A DNA stretch of 64,000 nt from assembly GCA_021201865.1 (NCBI GenBank), contig JAJQEE010000114.1:35553-99552 (forward strand), given 5' to 3'. The stretch's first letter is position 1. The number at the start of each line of letters is the position of its first letter. Shown here in pieces: positions 11,501 through 18,936 of this stretch. Below the pieces are notes generated by a model. It saw only the letters and a program-made list of their open reading frames with translations, did no database searches and was not told the origin of the DNA. This DNA is from Tannerellaceae bacterium (GTDB taxonomy: Bacteria; Bacteroidota; Bacteroidia; Bacteroidales; Tannerellaceae). The translations under genes were made by a program, and so were the position numbers.

Positions 11501-11674
11501 TTGCGGAAGGTAAGTATAGAAAACCTTCGCCTGTTCGTAGGTGCGGAAAATCTCTTTACTATTACTTCCTATCATGGTTTTGACCCGGAGATCGGAGGAG
11601 ATAATGTCGGATTGGATGCCGGAAACTATCCTCAGGCCCGTACTTTTTCTTTGGGAGCAAGTATTACTTTTTAA
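8528..11674 (+). CDS. SusC/RagA-type TonB-linked outer-membrane receptor
   Basis: 1048 aa. Signal peptide (MKKLLTLLLLCATFSLAAQ), then a carboxypeptidase-regulatory-like domain (VQIKGVVVSKTDDLPLIGVNVVVKGT to about residue 95), then a TonB plug (DDVIVVGYGVQKK; the PLYIIDG and SIEILKDAASAAVYGSRGANGVILITTK signatures), then a 22-strand barrel ending ARTFSLGASITF with the terminal aromatic. It has no STN domain, unlike the SusC at 18937, so it is expected to be controlled by the AraC protein and not by an ECF/FecR system (inference). Paired with SusD at 11698 to import the oligosaccharide. Confidence 0.95.
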   Translation: MKKLLTLLLLCATFSLAAQQVQIKGVVVSKTDDLPLIGVNVVVKGTTTGTMTDMDGRFELTAPAGSVITFSYIGYKPLEILSDASGRMHVEMTEATELLDDVIVVGYGVQKKSVVTAAISSVKSEDLGKLVPTRVENILKGQVSGVQIISHSGQPGADANVRIRGIGTVNKSDPLYIIDGMAVDGGLQNLNPVDIESIEILKDAASAAVYGSRGANGVILITTKSGKAGKARITYDVSYGFQNPWKKKDVLNSEQYMIYRNEMSVNGGGSEVYSAEELAAARRGELPDTNWQNETFNKNAPVVNHQIGINGGTDKGSYYLSLGYFSQDGIVGGDYGMSNYDRWNVRMNNVYEVLNAEKSRNFLHKVTVGSNLSYARAKTINVPGGVNTMYGSILGSATSMSPLVDVYASEAEAADILASHPYAVTDKEGRVFSLAPSNFQEIVNPVAYLNRPQRMKKNEDKIIGSFYAEVDVWEGLKFKSTYGIDLSFWGEDEYAFPYYLSQQNRLENTFDSYARSQMNRGFAWQIENVFTYNKTINHVHNLGAMVGQSSREYKSQQVSGTAYDLLSYDPYMAALNSATADPDRQRSSGYRDYTTLASYFGRIDYNYDERYMVQFTLRRDGSDKFGSNNKWGMFPSVSAGWNVTNESFMQHVDWLDFMKLRGSWGINGNQNIDPFAYASLMNGGQNYYFGPNGSESMQYGASGGRLANADLRWEESRQTDIGMDLRFLNHALTFSMDYYKKKTEGMLKEQPIPSYVGRTAPWMNAGKMENWGLEFDLGYRFSVSDFNVAMKLNASYVQTKLIDLGVPSGQDQWGGMGSAGIDDFIYATNGMPYPYFYGWRTDGVLQNQAEADTYNAKFGANAVPGDFRFKDLNDDGVIDDQDREKIGRAFPDWTYGFTLNADYKGFDLYMFFQGVIGADIFDLPQFNYINASNRPTWIMDSWRGEGTSNTLPRLTTVDTNRNWRTSDFYIKNGNYLRLKNIQLGYTIPHTLLRKVSIENLRLFVGAENLFTITSYHGFDPEIGGDNVGLDAGNYPQARTFSLGASITF

Positions 11675-11697
11675 GTCTGATTAAAAACGAATAAACA

Positions 11698-13235
11698 ATG
11701 AAAAAATATATAGTATCAATCATCGTAACAGGACTCTTTACAGTCGGATTGTCTTCCTGCGGAGAAGATTTCCTGACCGTACGTCCTACGGATAAATTAG
11801 AAGCCGGAGCCCCTTCTACCATTCAATCCATCCAACAGAATCTGGCAGCAACCTATCAGATCCTGACCATGGACTCATATGCGGATTCAGAGTATAATAG
11901 TATTTTACTATTAAGTGACCTGCGCTCCGATGACCTGTTTAAAGCCGGAAATGAAGCAAATGACCAGGCAGGTCTCTATTTCCTGTCTCTTTACAGCAAT
12001 ACACCCTCAGATGTTCCTGCCGGGATCTGGACGCTCTATTTTACCGGATTAGCCCGTGCAAATGATGCCATACAGGCTTGTGAAAATGTAACGGATGGAA
12101 CAGAGGAACAGGTGAACCGGCTTTCTGCGGAAGGACATGCTTTACGTGCCTATTTCGTAAGCCAGCTCTGGCTGTTATATGGAAACATTCCCTGGTTTGA
12201 TGGTGAATTGTCCTCTCCTTTTATGGCGAAACAACTTAAAGCAGATGAAGTGTATCAAAAAATCATAACCGATCTAGACTATGCCATTGCCGGAAATAAA
12301 CTTCCCGGAGCAGTATCCGGCCCGGACATGGGACGGGTAAGTAAAGCAATGGCACAAATGTTAAAAGCCAGAGTCGTCATGTACCAGAATGACCAGGCCC
12401 GCTACAATGAAGTGCTGGCAGATATGGTAGAGATCATCAATAATCCGGCTTACGGATTGATGGATACCCTGGAAGAGATTTTCCTCCCTTCCGGAGAATT
12501 CTGTAAAGAAACAATTTTTGAAACCAACCAGCGTCCGGAAGGAAAAACATGGGGGGCGCATGGAAAGGATACGGAACCAACCTACCTGTATTTATCTCTC
12601 CGAACTCCTTAGTAGATCCGGATGGTGTGTTTATTTCAGGTTGGGGATTTGGTACTGTGCGACAGGAAGCGTATGATATGTATGCACCGGATGATACCCG
12701 CCGGGATGCCAGTATCAATGACTGGCGGGGAGCAGAGTATGCAATCCGTTTTCAGGATACCGGATTATTTATGCGTAAGTATGCCGCCCGGAAAGAGTGT
12801 AATGTGGTTGTCTCAGGAGACAATGACCTGAACTTTGATAATAACCTCCGTATCTTCCGTCTTCCGGAAGCGTACCTGAATGCTGCGGAACTGGTCTTAG
12901 GAGGAGCCAGTGCGCCAGGAGCACAATCCGCTCAATACTATCTGGATGTAGTAAGAGAACGCGCCTTTGGGGATAAATTTCAGGCGAATAAAATGAACGC
13001 TACATTAGAAAATATTAAACAGGAACGTCGTTTGGAATTCCTCGGCGAAGGGTTACGTTATTGGGACCTGGTACGTTGGGGAGATGCACCCAGAGTGTTG
13101 ACAGAAAATAATCCGGAGTTTTTCTTAACAAGAACCTGGGATCCTGCCAAAAATAAATATTTGCCGATCCCACAAAGTGAAATAGACAAAACCAAAGGAT
13201 ATGGTGAATATGAATTAGTACAAAATCCCTATTAA
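11698..13235 (+). CDS. SusD/RagB-type substrate-binding outer-membrane lipoprotein (frame broken once)
   Basis: About 512 aa after repair. Lipoprotein signal with lipobox LSSC (Cys about 21), then GEDFLTVRPTDKL, typical of the mature SusD N-terminus. TPR-like helices follow, for example EGHALRAYFVSQLWLLYGNIPW. The C-terminal half has the conserved LRIFRLPEAYLNAAE and ERRLEFLGEGLRYWDLVRWGDA. A G is missing in the GGGGGG at 12551-12556; adding it gives KTWGGAWKGYGTNLPVF. It starts 23 bases after susC and is the last gene of the forward locus, followed by a strong hairpin. It caps the SusC barrel and binds the glycan at the cell surface. Confidence 0.9.
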
Positions 13236-13261
13236 TTCCTTTAGTATAAAGAGGGATAATA

Positions 13262-13337
13262 AAAAAGCCGGTAGGGCAGGGAAACACAGATCATATAATC
13301 ATCTGTTTCTGTGTATCTCTGCTCTACCGGCTTTCTT
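13262..13337. terminator. Bidirectional terminator hairpin
   Basis: Arms AAAGCCGGTAGGGCAG (from 13264) and CTGCTCTACCGGCTTT (to 13334) pair almost perfectly, with further pairing inside (CAGAT/ATCTG). Flanking A and T runs let it stop both the SusD transcript and the convergent GH transcript. Confidence 0.85.
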
Positions 13338-13361
13338 TATCAGATTAGTATAGGTGATCCA

Positions 13362-14633
13362 CTATAAACGTTTTAATAATTTACCAGCTATTTCATTATT
13401 CTGTGTGATGGAAGGATCTAATGAAGAAGAACGTATCACAGATGTCAATTGCCGGTGCCATTCAATATCCCGCCACATACCTACAAACTGAGGTCCACAG
13501 AAATTACTGGTACTAATGGCTGCCCACATACCGGTTTCCGCTGCAGTGATAGTTCCCAACGCACACAGCTCTTTTACCCAATCCCATTTCAGCATCGGCC
13601 AATCTTTATAATCCACAATTCCCCAACATTCAGTTGTGACCAACGGACGTCCCTGTTTACGGGCAACGTCACCCATCTGTCGGATTCGTTTGGTCAATAA
13701 CCCCTGCCAGTACTCCGGCTGCTCTTTATACACACGCTCAGCATTTTTTACTACATTTTTATATCCCTCCGGAGAGAACCGTCCATAATCATATCCGACT
13801 AATTTATAGTATTCTCCGCGATTTTGCTGTGCCATCCAGATATGATGTTCGTAGAAGTCAAGGAAAGATGCATCTACCTGCTCATATACACTTACATCTT
13901 CTGTATCAAAAGAATAGATGAAAGGTATATCCGGATAGGCAACCTGCAACGGTTGAAGTGATTTTTTCATCCATTCCATGGCATCCGGCGCAAACCATCT
14001 GCCCCAGCCAACTTCCGGATATGCGGCAGCAAAGTAAAGAGCCCATGCATCACCCGGAAATTCATTACACAAGTCTACATATAAAACAGTATCTAAAAGT
14101 CCCCCTTTCTCAATATATTGTATCGTTTTCATCCAGCATTCCGCCAGTTTCTCCGGCGTATGGAGTTTCATCCGGACATTTTCTATATCTTCTCTAAACC
14201 AGGAAGAAAGTCCGACTTTGATATCCCGGTCCCGGCATTTCGAAAGAAATTCATTTAAATAAGGCTGTATCTGTACTTCTATCAGATCCGGACTCCCCCA
14301 AACCTGTTGATTCCATTGTTCTTTCAGTAACCACTTCTTCTCAGGATTTTCAGCAATAAGATGAGGATATGCATCCAGGCGGATAGCATTATATCCCCGT
14401 TCCGTCAACTCATCCAGCGCCTGGTCCCAGTCTTCATAACCGGCTCCATCCCAGCGGCGTTCCAGCCAGGAGAAGTCCCACATCGTAATAGCCCGGGGAG
14501 CACCTGCAGGAAAGTGCCGGTTCATTGGATGGGTTTTCTTTTCCGAATGGCAGGAGGTTAAAAAAGTAGCAGGCGCAAAGCTACCTAATAGTAGAGAGGC
14601 TGCTGATTGATTGAAAAAATGTCGTCTGTCCAT
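13362..14633 (-). CDS. Cellulase-like glycoside hydrolase, lipoprotein
   Basis: 423 aa TIM-barrel hydrolase of the cellulase-like type (clan GH-A-like). The N-terminus reads MDRRHFFNQSAASLLLGSF, with an RR pair recalling a twin-arginine signal, followed by lipobox FLTSC at Cys28, so it is probably membrane-anchored. The likely acid/base is Glu191 in YVDLCNEFPGD and the likely nucleophile Glu335 in LVTTECWG, at the spacing expected for strands 4 and 7. It converges on the sugar locus, sharing the terminator at 13262-13337. Its position suggests it acts on the same glycan as the GH2 enzyme, from an independent transcript. Substrate not assignable. Confidence 0.8.
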   Translation of the reverse strand: MDRRHFFNQSAASLLLGSFAPATFLTSCHSEKKTHPMNRHFPAGAPRAITMWDFSWLERRWDGAGYEDWDQALDELTERGYNAIRLDAYPHLIAENPEKKWLLKEQWNQQVWGSPDLIEVQIQPYLNEFLSKCRDRDIKVGLSSWFREDIENVRMKLHTPEKLAECWMKTIQYIEKGGLLDTVLYVDLCNEFPGDAWALYFAAAYPEVGWGRWFAPDAMEWMKKSLQPLQVAYPDIPFIYSFDTEDVSVYEQVDASFLDFYEHHIWMAQQNRGEYYKLVGYDYGRFSPEGYKNVVKNAERVYKEQPEYWQGLLTKRIRQMGDVARKQGRPLVTTECWGIVDYKDWPMLKWDWVKELCALGTITAAETGMWAAISTSNFCGPQFVGMWRDIEWHRQLTSVIRSSSLDPSITQNNEIAGKLLKRL

Positions 14634-14639
14634 ACCTGT

Positions 14640-14838
14640 ATGATTTTAAGTAATAGATTCTTTATTCTACAAAGAAAGCAAAATTGAATAGAACAAAAGA
14701 CCAGAATATTTCCTTCGAATTATGGTATTTTAGCATCCATTCTGTTAATAGCTATGTTAAAAAACATATTAAATTCTTATATCTTATGCAATAAAACATA
14801 TTGAAAAACTTGTTGGATTGAAGAAAAATAGTAATAAT
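14640..14838. other. Upstream region of the cellulase-like gene, AT-rich
   Basis: About 200 bases between the divergent GH gene and the leader of the thioredoxin-fold gene. It must hold the GH promoter, but I see no clear TAnnTTTG box on the minus strand. No ORF of note. Confidence 0.4.
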
Positions 14839-14871
14839 TTTGGAAATTACCCCTCTTTCTACTTATCTTTG
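14839..14871 (+). promoter_or_regulatory. Bacteroidota-type promoter (-33 TTTG, -7 TATCTTTG)
   Basis: TTTG at 14839-14842 and TATCTTTG at 14864-14871, separated by 21 bases, match the Bacteroidota housekeeping sigma consensus. It predicts transcription starting near 14878 and a leader of about 125 nt before the ATG at 15003. Confidence 0.75.
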
Positions 14872-15002
14872 CACCCGTTAACAGTAAAAACATAATTCCT
14901 TAGCGAAGGGTTATACTTACTGAGCTTCCTGAAAATCAGGAGCCAAACACTGTTTATGCGAATAAAAAGCTGTTTGGTTAAGTTGAACGTAAAAATTACA
15001 TT
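14872..15002 (+). ncRNA. Hairpin-rich 5' leader of the thioredoxin-fold gene (candidate cis-regulatory RNA)
   Basis: Three stem-loops can be drawn in order: CCTT-AGCG-AAGG (14898-14909), GCTTCCTGA-AAA-TCAGGAGC (14924-14943, one bulge) and CCAAACA...TGTTTGG (14943-14977). The leader is about 125 nt long and no ORF fills it. I do not recognise it as a known riboswitch class. There is no U-run after the last stem, so any control would more likely be at translation initiation or RNA stability. Confidence 0.4.
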
Positions 15003-15503
15003 ATGAAAGTAAGAACTTATGTTCTCGCAGTTACGACTGCCATAGTTACTATATCAGCCGCGACGAAAGATCCACGGCCTGTTGAAGGGGTAAATCCGGG
15101 TGATCTGGTACCGGGAATAGAGTCTTTTGGTGAACTGAAAGAATTCAGTTTCCAGAATCATTCGCAACGTTACACACTGCTCAATTTCTGGGCAGCTTAT
15201 GATGCGGAATCAAGAATGCGTAACATACGCTTAGCGAATGAAGTAAACAAGTTCGATCCTGAAAAAATTGCCCTGGTCTCTGTCTCTTTGGACGAAAGTA
15301 AAACGATCTTCCAGGAAACAATCAGAATAGACCAGCTAAATGAAACAACGCAATTTCATGATGAACTTGGAAAAGAGTCAGTGTTATACAAAAAGTTTAA
15401 ACTCGGAAGAGGGTTGAGAAACTTTCTTGTTAACGAAAAAGGAGTGATCATTGCTACAAACGTTACTCCCGAAAAACTGACAGAAGTATTGCAAGCAATT
15501 TAA
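15003..15503 (+). CDS. Thioredoxin-fold protein without catalytic cysteines
   Basis: 166 aa, AhpC/TSA-TlpA-like fold with an N-terminal hydrophobic segment (MKVRTYVLAVTTAIVTISAA), so exported or anchored. The fold is recognisable from LLNFWAAYDAESR (where TlpA proteins have FWASWCGPCR), IALVSVSLDE and LRNFLVNEKGVIIATN. The two CxxC positions are Asp67 and Ser70, and the whole protein contains no cysteine, so it cannot be a disulfide oxidoreductase. It may have a structural, chaperone-like or binding role; function unknown. Single-gene transcript with its own promoter, a structured leader and a terminator. Confidence 0.8.
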   Translation: MKVRTYVLAVTTAIVTISAATKDPRPVEGVNPGDLVPGIESFGELKEFSFQNHSQRYTLLNFWAAYDAESRMRNIRLANEVNKFDPEKIALVSVSLDESKTIFQETIRIDQLNETTQFHDELGKESVLYKKFKLGRGLRNFLVNEKGVIIATNVTPEKLTEVLQAI

Positions 15504-15517
15504 TCAGTGAAAATTCA

Positions 15518-15550
15518 GAAAGGGTGTTCCGGTAAGGTTCACCCTTTTTT
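15518..15550 (+). terminator. Rho-independent terminator after the thioredoxin-fold gene
   Basis: AAAGGGTG and CACCCTTTTTT arms around a loop, ending in a T6 run at about 15545-15550. Confidence 0.8.
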
Positions 15551-16014
15551 CATGTCCTTATTTTATACACATCTTCATCCACTTTCAGTAGAAAATATTG
15601 CTTTCTTGCAAAGTAATAAAGGCTGCTATGTGTAAGAATCTTATCATTCACTAATCTGCCGGTCAGGGAGTAAATACTGATGTGTAATGGCTTGAAAGTC
15701 GGATTCTGAATATGGATAATACCGCCTGAAGAAGAGATCCGGATCATGCGGGTAGAGTCCTGTAAAATGGTATTCCATCCGTTCCTTATCGATGTCTCTT
15801 TTTTTAGTGTGGCAGGATATAAAGGAGCCTTGAACAGAAAAGGATCATTCGTATCCGGATCATACCTGTAAGAGGAAGACTCCGGATCATGGAAAGTCTG
15901 GCGGAGATTAAATTCCATCTCACGGGTAGAAATCATATTTGTATTTCCGGAGACCGGGATCGCTCCCAGGAAACCCATAAAAAGAAAGATTAAAAAGAGA
16001 TACTTTTTCTGCAT
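15550..16014 (-). CDS. Small secreted protein with T9SS-type C-terminal sorting-like domain
   Basis: 154 aa from the chosen ATG at 16014, which places a clean signal peptide first (MQKKYLFLIFLFMGFLGAIP). An upstream ATG at 16050 would put twelve polar residues in front. The middle is unremarkable. The last 65 residues read GGIIHIQNPTFKPLHISIYS, LTGRLVND and then KVDEDVYKIRT, the pattern of a type A T9SS sorting domain (beta-strand, Gly-Arg turn, terminal Lys-rich strand). The mature body before that domain is very small (about 70 residues), so it may be a short surface or secreted peptide or a remnant of a larger cargo. No homologous function recognised. Confidence 0.6.
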   Translation of the reverse strand: MQKKYLFLIFLFMGFLGAIPVSGNTNMISTREMEFNLRQTFHDPESSSYRYDPDTNDPFLFKAPLYPATLKKETSIRNGWNTILQDSTRMIRISSSGGIIHIQNPTFKPLHISIYSLTGRLVNDKILTHSSLYYFARKQYFLLKVDEDVYKIRT

Positions 16015-16172
16015 GGCGTTTATATTTACTGTTTGACGTTTACCTGACACTCTTATAACAAACTGTTACAGGAAAAGGCTTACGAGCTTAACATCTTTTG
16101 AATGAACACCGTACAGATTGTAAATATACCCTACCGGCATCTATTATTTTCCGGGAGATAAGAAAAGAAATA

Positions 16173-16571
16173 TTAATTTAGTTGTGTTCGTTTGATACGG
16201 GAGACTTCTGTGGTCAGCTTATCTCCTATACATAGTTTATTATACTCATTGAAAAGCCAATCAATATACTCAGTCAGGTTGACGGAATGCTCCTCCTCTC
16301 CGCTATAGAAAGGACCTAATAACCAGTCCCGGCAGAACATATTTTCATAATCAGTCCGTTTACCATCCGGAGTATGTCCGTTTAGCGTATTAAAATCAAA
16401 CTCCATCGTGTTATCTTCAGGAAATCCGATGATATCTAAGGCGATATTCCATAATTCCATATCTCCCATGATATTGATCTCTATATCTAATGTATTACAG
16501 ATCTCCATCCGGTTCAGACAGTGCAGTTGTAGGGAGAGCAGGGAACTGACGATCTCTTTTACGGTTTTCAT
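16173..16571 (-). CDS. Hypothetical protein, unknown family
   Basis: 132 aa, soluble, acidic, no signal peptide and no motif I recognise. Cysteine and tryptophan are both present; EYIDWLFNEYNKLC near the C-terminus could be a helix. A Bacteroidota -7 box (TATATTTG, minus strand, 16610-16603) lies about 30 bases upstream of the ATG, which supports this as a real gene. Monocistronic, lying between the T9SS-type protein and the terminator of the aminopeptidase gene. Confidence 0.6.
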   Translation of the reverse strand: MKTVKEIVSSLLSLQLHCLNRMEICNTLDIEINIMGDMELWNIALDIIGFPEDNTMEFDFNTLNGHTPDGKRTDYENMFCRDWLLGPFYSGEEEHSVNLTEYIDWLFNEYNKLCIGDKLTTEVSRIKRTQLN

Positions 16572-16602
16572 TTTTTCAATATTTTGGCGTTGACAATAAA
16601 TG

Positions 16603-16610
16603 CAAATATA
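16603..16610 (-). promoter_or_regulatory. -7 box TATATTTG for the orphan gene
   Basis: CAAATATA on the plus strand is TATATTTG on the minus strand. The predicted start lies a few bases downstream, leaving a 5' UTR of about 25 nt. No convincing -33 TTTG is visible. Confidence 0.5.
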
Positions 16611-16671
16611 GATATGTTTTTCTGAAAATAGACTTTCAGAAAGTATGTTATGAAAAATAATTAATAGGTGA

Positions 16672-16739
16672 ATAACCCCGGTAACACGCTTATAAACAGA
16701 TTCGAATTATCTGTAGATAGTCGTTTTACCGGGGTTATC
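16672..16739. terminator. Terminator hairpin of the Xaa-Pro aminopeptidase gene
   Basis: ATAACCCCGGTAA (16672-16684) and TTACCGGGGTTAT (about 16726-16738) are perfect 13-base arms around a 40-base loop. It lies just past the stop of the minus-strand aminopeptidase gene. Confidence 0.7.
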
Positions 16740-16753
16740 CGTATGCGATTGAA

Positions 16754-18127
16754 TTATCGCAGAGCTTCTACCTCTTCCGTGTGAATAGGAATCTTTTTTC
16801 CTAACAGGCGAGCTCCTGTTTCAGTAATAAGGTAATCCTCTTCATTCCGTATACCGCTAAAGTCTTTATAGGTAGCTACCTTTTCGTAATTTATGAATTC
16901 GGTAAATTTATCCTGGCTTCTCCACAGGTCAATCAATTCAGGAATAAAATAGATACCCGGTTCGATCGTCAGGACAAATCCAGGCTCTAATTTTCTGCCT
17001 AAACGTAAAGACTTACGTCCGAACTGTGTACTCTTGGCTCTGCCGTCATATCCCACATAGACTTCGCCCAGATTCTCCATATCATGCACATCTAATCCCA
17101 TCATATGGCCCAGTCCGCAAGGATAGAAGAGGGCGTGTGCCCCGGCTTTGACTGCTTCCATGGGATCCCCTTTCACAAATCCCAGTCCCTTCAGCCCTTC
17201 CATAACAGTAGCCGCTGAAAGGTCATAGATATCTTCAAACAATACTCCTGGTTTCAGGGCTGCTACTGCGGCTTCATGGGCTGCCACCGCTATGTCATAG
17301 ACTTCTTTCTGGCGGGTAGTGAACCTGGAATCCGCCGGGATTGTCGAAGACATGTCTCCGGCATATCCCATTTCTGTCTCTGCCCCGGCATCCAGTAATA
17401 ACATATCCCCGCTTTTGATCATATTTCCATGATAATGATTGTGGAGCGTCTGGCCGTTGATCGTTGCAATGACAGGGAAAGAGAGCTGGTAATTATGCGC
17501 ATACGCTACTTCAGCCACAACCGCCGCCACTTCGCTCTCCCGGATCCCCGGACGCACAGTTCGCATAGCCGTCAGATGCATATCTGCTGTTACGATACAA
17601 GCCTTTTCTATTTCAGCAATTTCTTCTTCACTTTTATAATTGCGTTGATTGACTACTCCCATGATGAAAGGAACAGAAGGTTGTTCTGTACCCGGATAGA
17701 TATTCAACCAGCTCAACAGTTTAAGACGGTGTTCAGCACGGTAGGGAGGAAGATAATGGATTGTCTGCCCTTTCTGGCTGGCATTCTTTAAATAGGTTTC
17801 CAGCTCGCTGGACGGACGGGTTTCCCGGATACCGGCTTTTTCACTGTTTTCTTTTAGGGTAGGTTGCGTTCCCATCCATACAATCGCATCAATAGTCAAC
17901 TCATCCCCAAAAATGATCTCTTTATCGTTGTCAATATCAATAATAGCAGAAAGTCCTGCATACGGAAGTCCAAAGAAATATAAGAACGTGGAGTCCTGAC
18001 GGAAGTGATAGGTATTATCTGCATAGTTCATACCTGATTCATCATTTCCAATAAATAACAACAGGCCGGAACCGATTGTCTGTTTCAATTTAGCCCGGCG
18101 GGTAACGTAGGTTTCTTTACTAAACAT
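16754..18127 (-). CDS. Xaa-Pro aminopeptidase (aminopeptidase P family, M24)
   Basis: 457 aa cytosolic metallopeptidase that removes an N-terminal residue preceding proline. N-terminal creatinase-like domain (about 1-170), then a pita-bread M24 domain. Metal ligands are recognisable: Asp in LLLDAGAE, Asp in GYAGDMSSTIP, His in GLGHMMGLDVHD, Glu in LTIEPGIYF and Glu in GIRNEEDYLIT. The substrate His is in the TLHNHYHG segment. Length and order are as usual for the family. Monocistronic, with its own -7 box at 18160-18153 and terminator at 16672-16739. Confidence 0.93.
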   Translation of the reverse strand: MFSKETYVTRRAKLKQTIGSGLLLFIGNDESGMNYADNTYHFRQDSTFLYFFGLPYAGLSAIIDIDNDKEIIFGDELTIDAIVWMGTQPTLKENSEKAGIRETRPSSELETYLKNASQKGQTIHYLPPYRAEHRLKLLSWLNIYPGTEQPSVPFIMGVVNQRNYKSEEEIAEIEKACIVTADMHLTAMRTVRPGIRESEVAAVVAEVAYAHNYQLSFPVIATINGQTLHNHYHGNMIKSGDMLLLDAGAETEMGYAGDMSSTIPADSRFTTRQKEVYDIAVAAHEAAVAALKPGVLFEDIYDLSAATVMEGLKGLGFVKGDPMEAVKAGAHALFYPCGLGHMMGLDVHDMENLGEVYVGYDGRAKSTQFGRKSLRLGRKLEPGFVLTIEPGIYFIPELIDLWRSQDKFTEFINYEKVATYKDFSGIRNEEDYLITETGARLLGKKIPIHTEEVEALR

Positions 18128-18152
18128 GGTATTCTATTTTTGTTTATGCTAC

Positions 18153-18160
18153 CAAAGATA
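18153..18160 (-). promoter_or_regulatory. -7 box TATCTTTG for the aminopeptidase gene
   Basis: CAAAGATA on the plus strand, 26 bases upstream of the ATG at 18127 on the minus strand. This implies a leader of about 20 nt. The -33 element is not clear. Confidence 0.55.
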
Positions 18161-18626
18161 GGAAAATTTTTATAGTAGCTTTCTCCCACTATATAAAAAT
18201 ATAGGGTAAATCGAAAGACAATTTATAATAAATGATTATTAACTTCTACACTCAAAAAAGTTGTTTGACAAATATTAATGCATAAAAACCTAATCCTATT
18301 AACTAATATATACATGTAAGTGAACTTTATTATTTAATCATGCTACTCCTTTTTGCTTATCTGGTTGATTAATTGGTGTATATAGTTTGACGGGCAAAAT
18401 TCAAAAAGCCTTAATCCTTAATTTGTTTCAAAAAAAATAAATTTTTCGTTAGGTAGTTTTAGTTATTGAATTGTAATTAGAATGTAACATGAAAAACTGA
18501 AAATACATATATGAAGCCTGTGATATAGAAAATTTGTTGATTATCACTGTTAAAAGTTAGCCGGATACATATTAATAAATAAAAATATGTGAATTTGTCT
18601 AGCTATTATAGCCGCTAATTTGTTAA

Positions 18627-18641
18627 AGTTCATAAAGAACT
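18627..18641. promoter_or_regulatory. Palindrome AGTTCATAAAGAACT, copy 1 (candidate operator)
   Basis: Five-base arms AGTTC/GAACT around ATAAA. The same 15 bases occur inverted at 18784-18798, both inside the upstream region of the STN-SusC gene. Confidence 0.45.
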
Positions 18642-18783
18642 TTATTCAATGTAGCCTATAGAAAGAAAAATCAGGAATAAAAAAGAAGACACTATTTAAT
18701 ACAACTAATAAAAATACCTATTAATCAAAGAAAGGAGGTGCCCGGAAAGTACATTGGTAAAAAGAAAAACACTATAATGCATA

Positions 18784-18798
18784 AGTTCTTTATGAACT
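18784..18798. promoter_or_regulatory. Palindrome AGTTCTTTATGAACT, copy 2 (candidate operator)
   Basis: Exact reverse complement of the copy at 18627-18641, 157 bases away. The pair could be a looping operator or, in RNA, the two arms of a long stem. Confidence 0.45.
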
Positions 18799-18936
18799 AT
18801 GTTCTGGTGTTTTTTGACAATTATCTAAAAATAAATAATGCTTTTGTGATATAAGTAATACAAATACATACACTATACATCTTAATATTACTAACACTGT
18901 ATGTAGGAATTAATCTTAAAACAATAAAAAAGAAAA

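Larger units (their letters stand above)
18161..18936. other. Long AT-rich regulatory gap upstream of the STN-type SusC gene
   Basis: Nearly 800 bases without a credible ORF. It contains two copies of a 15-base palindrome (annotated separately) and must hold the promoter of the second SusC/SusD operon. I could not pick one TAnnTTTG box with confidence; the best stretch is near 18838-18848 (AATGCTTTTGTG). If this operon is driven by the ECF factor at 28212, its promoter need not match the housekeeping consensus. Confidence 0.5.
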
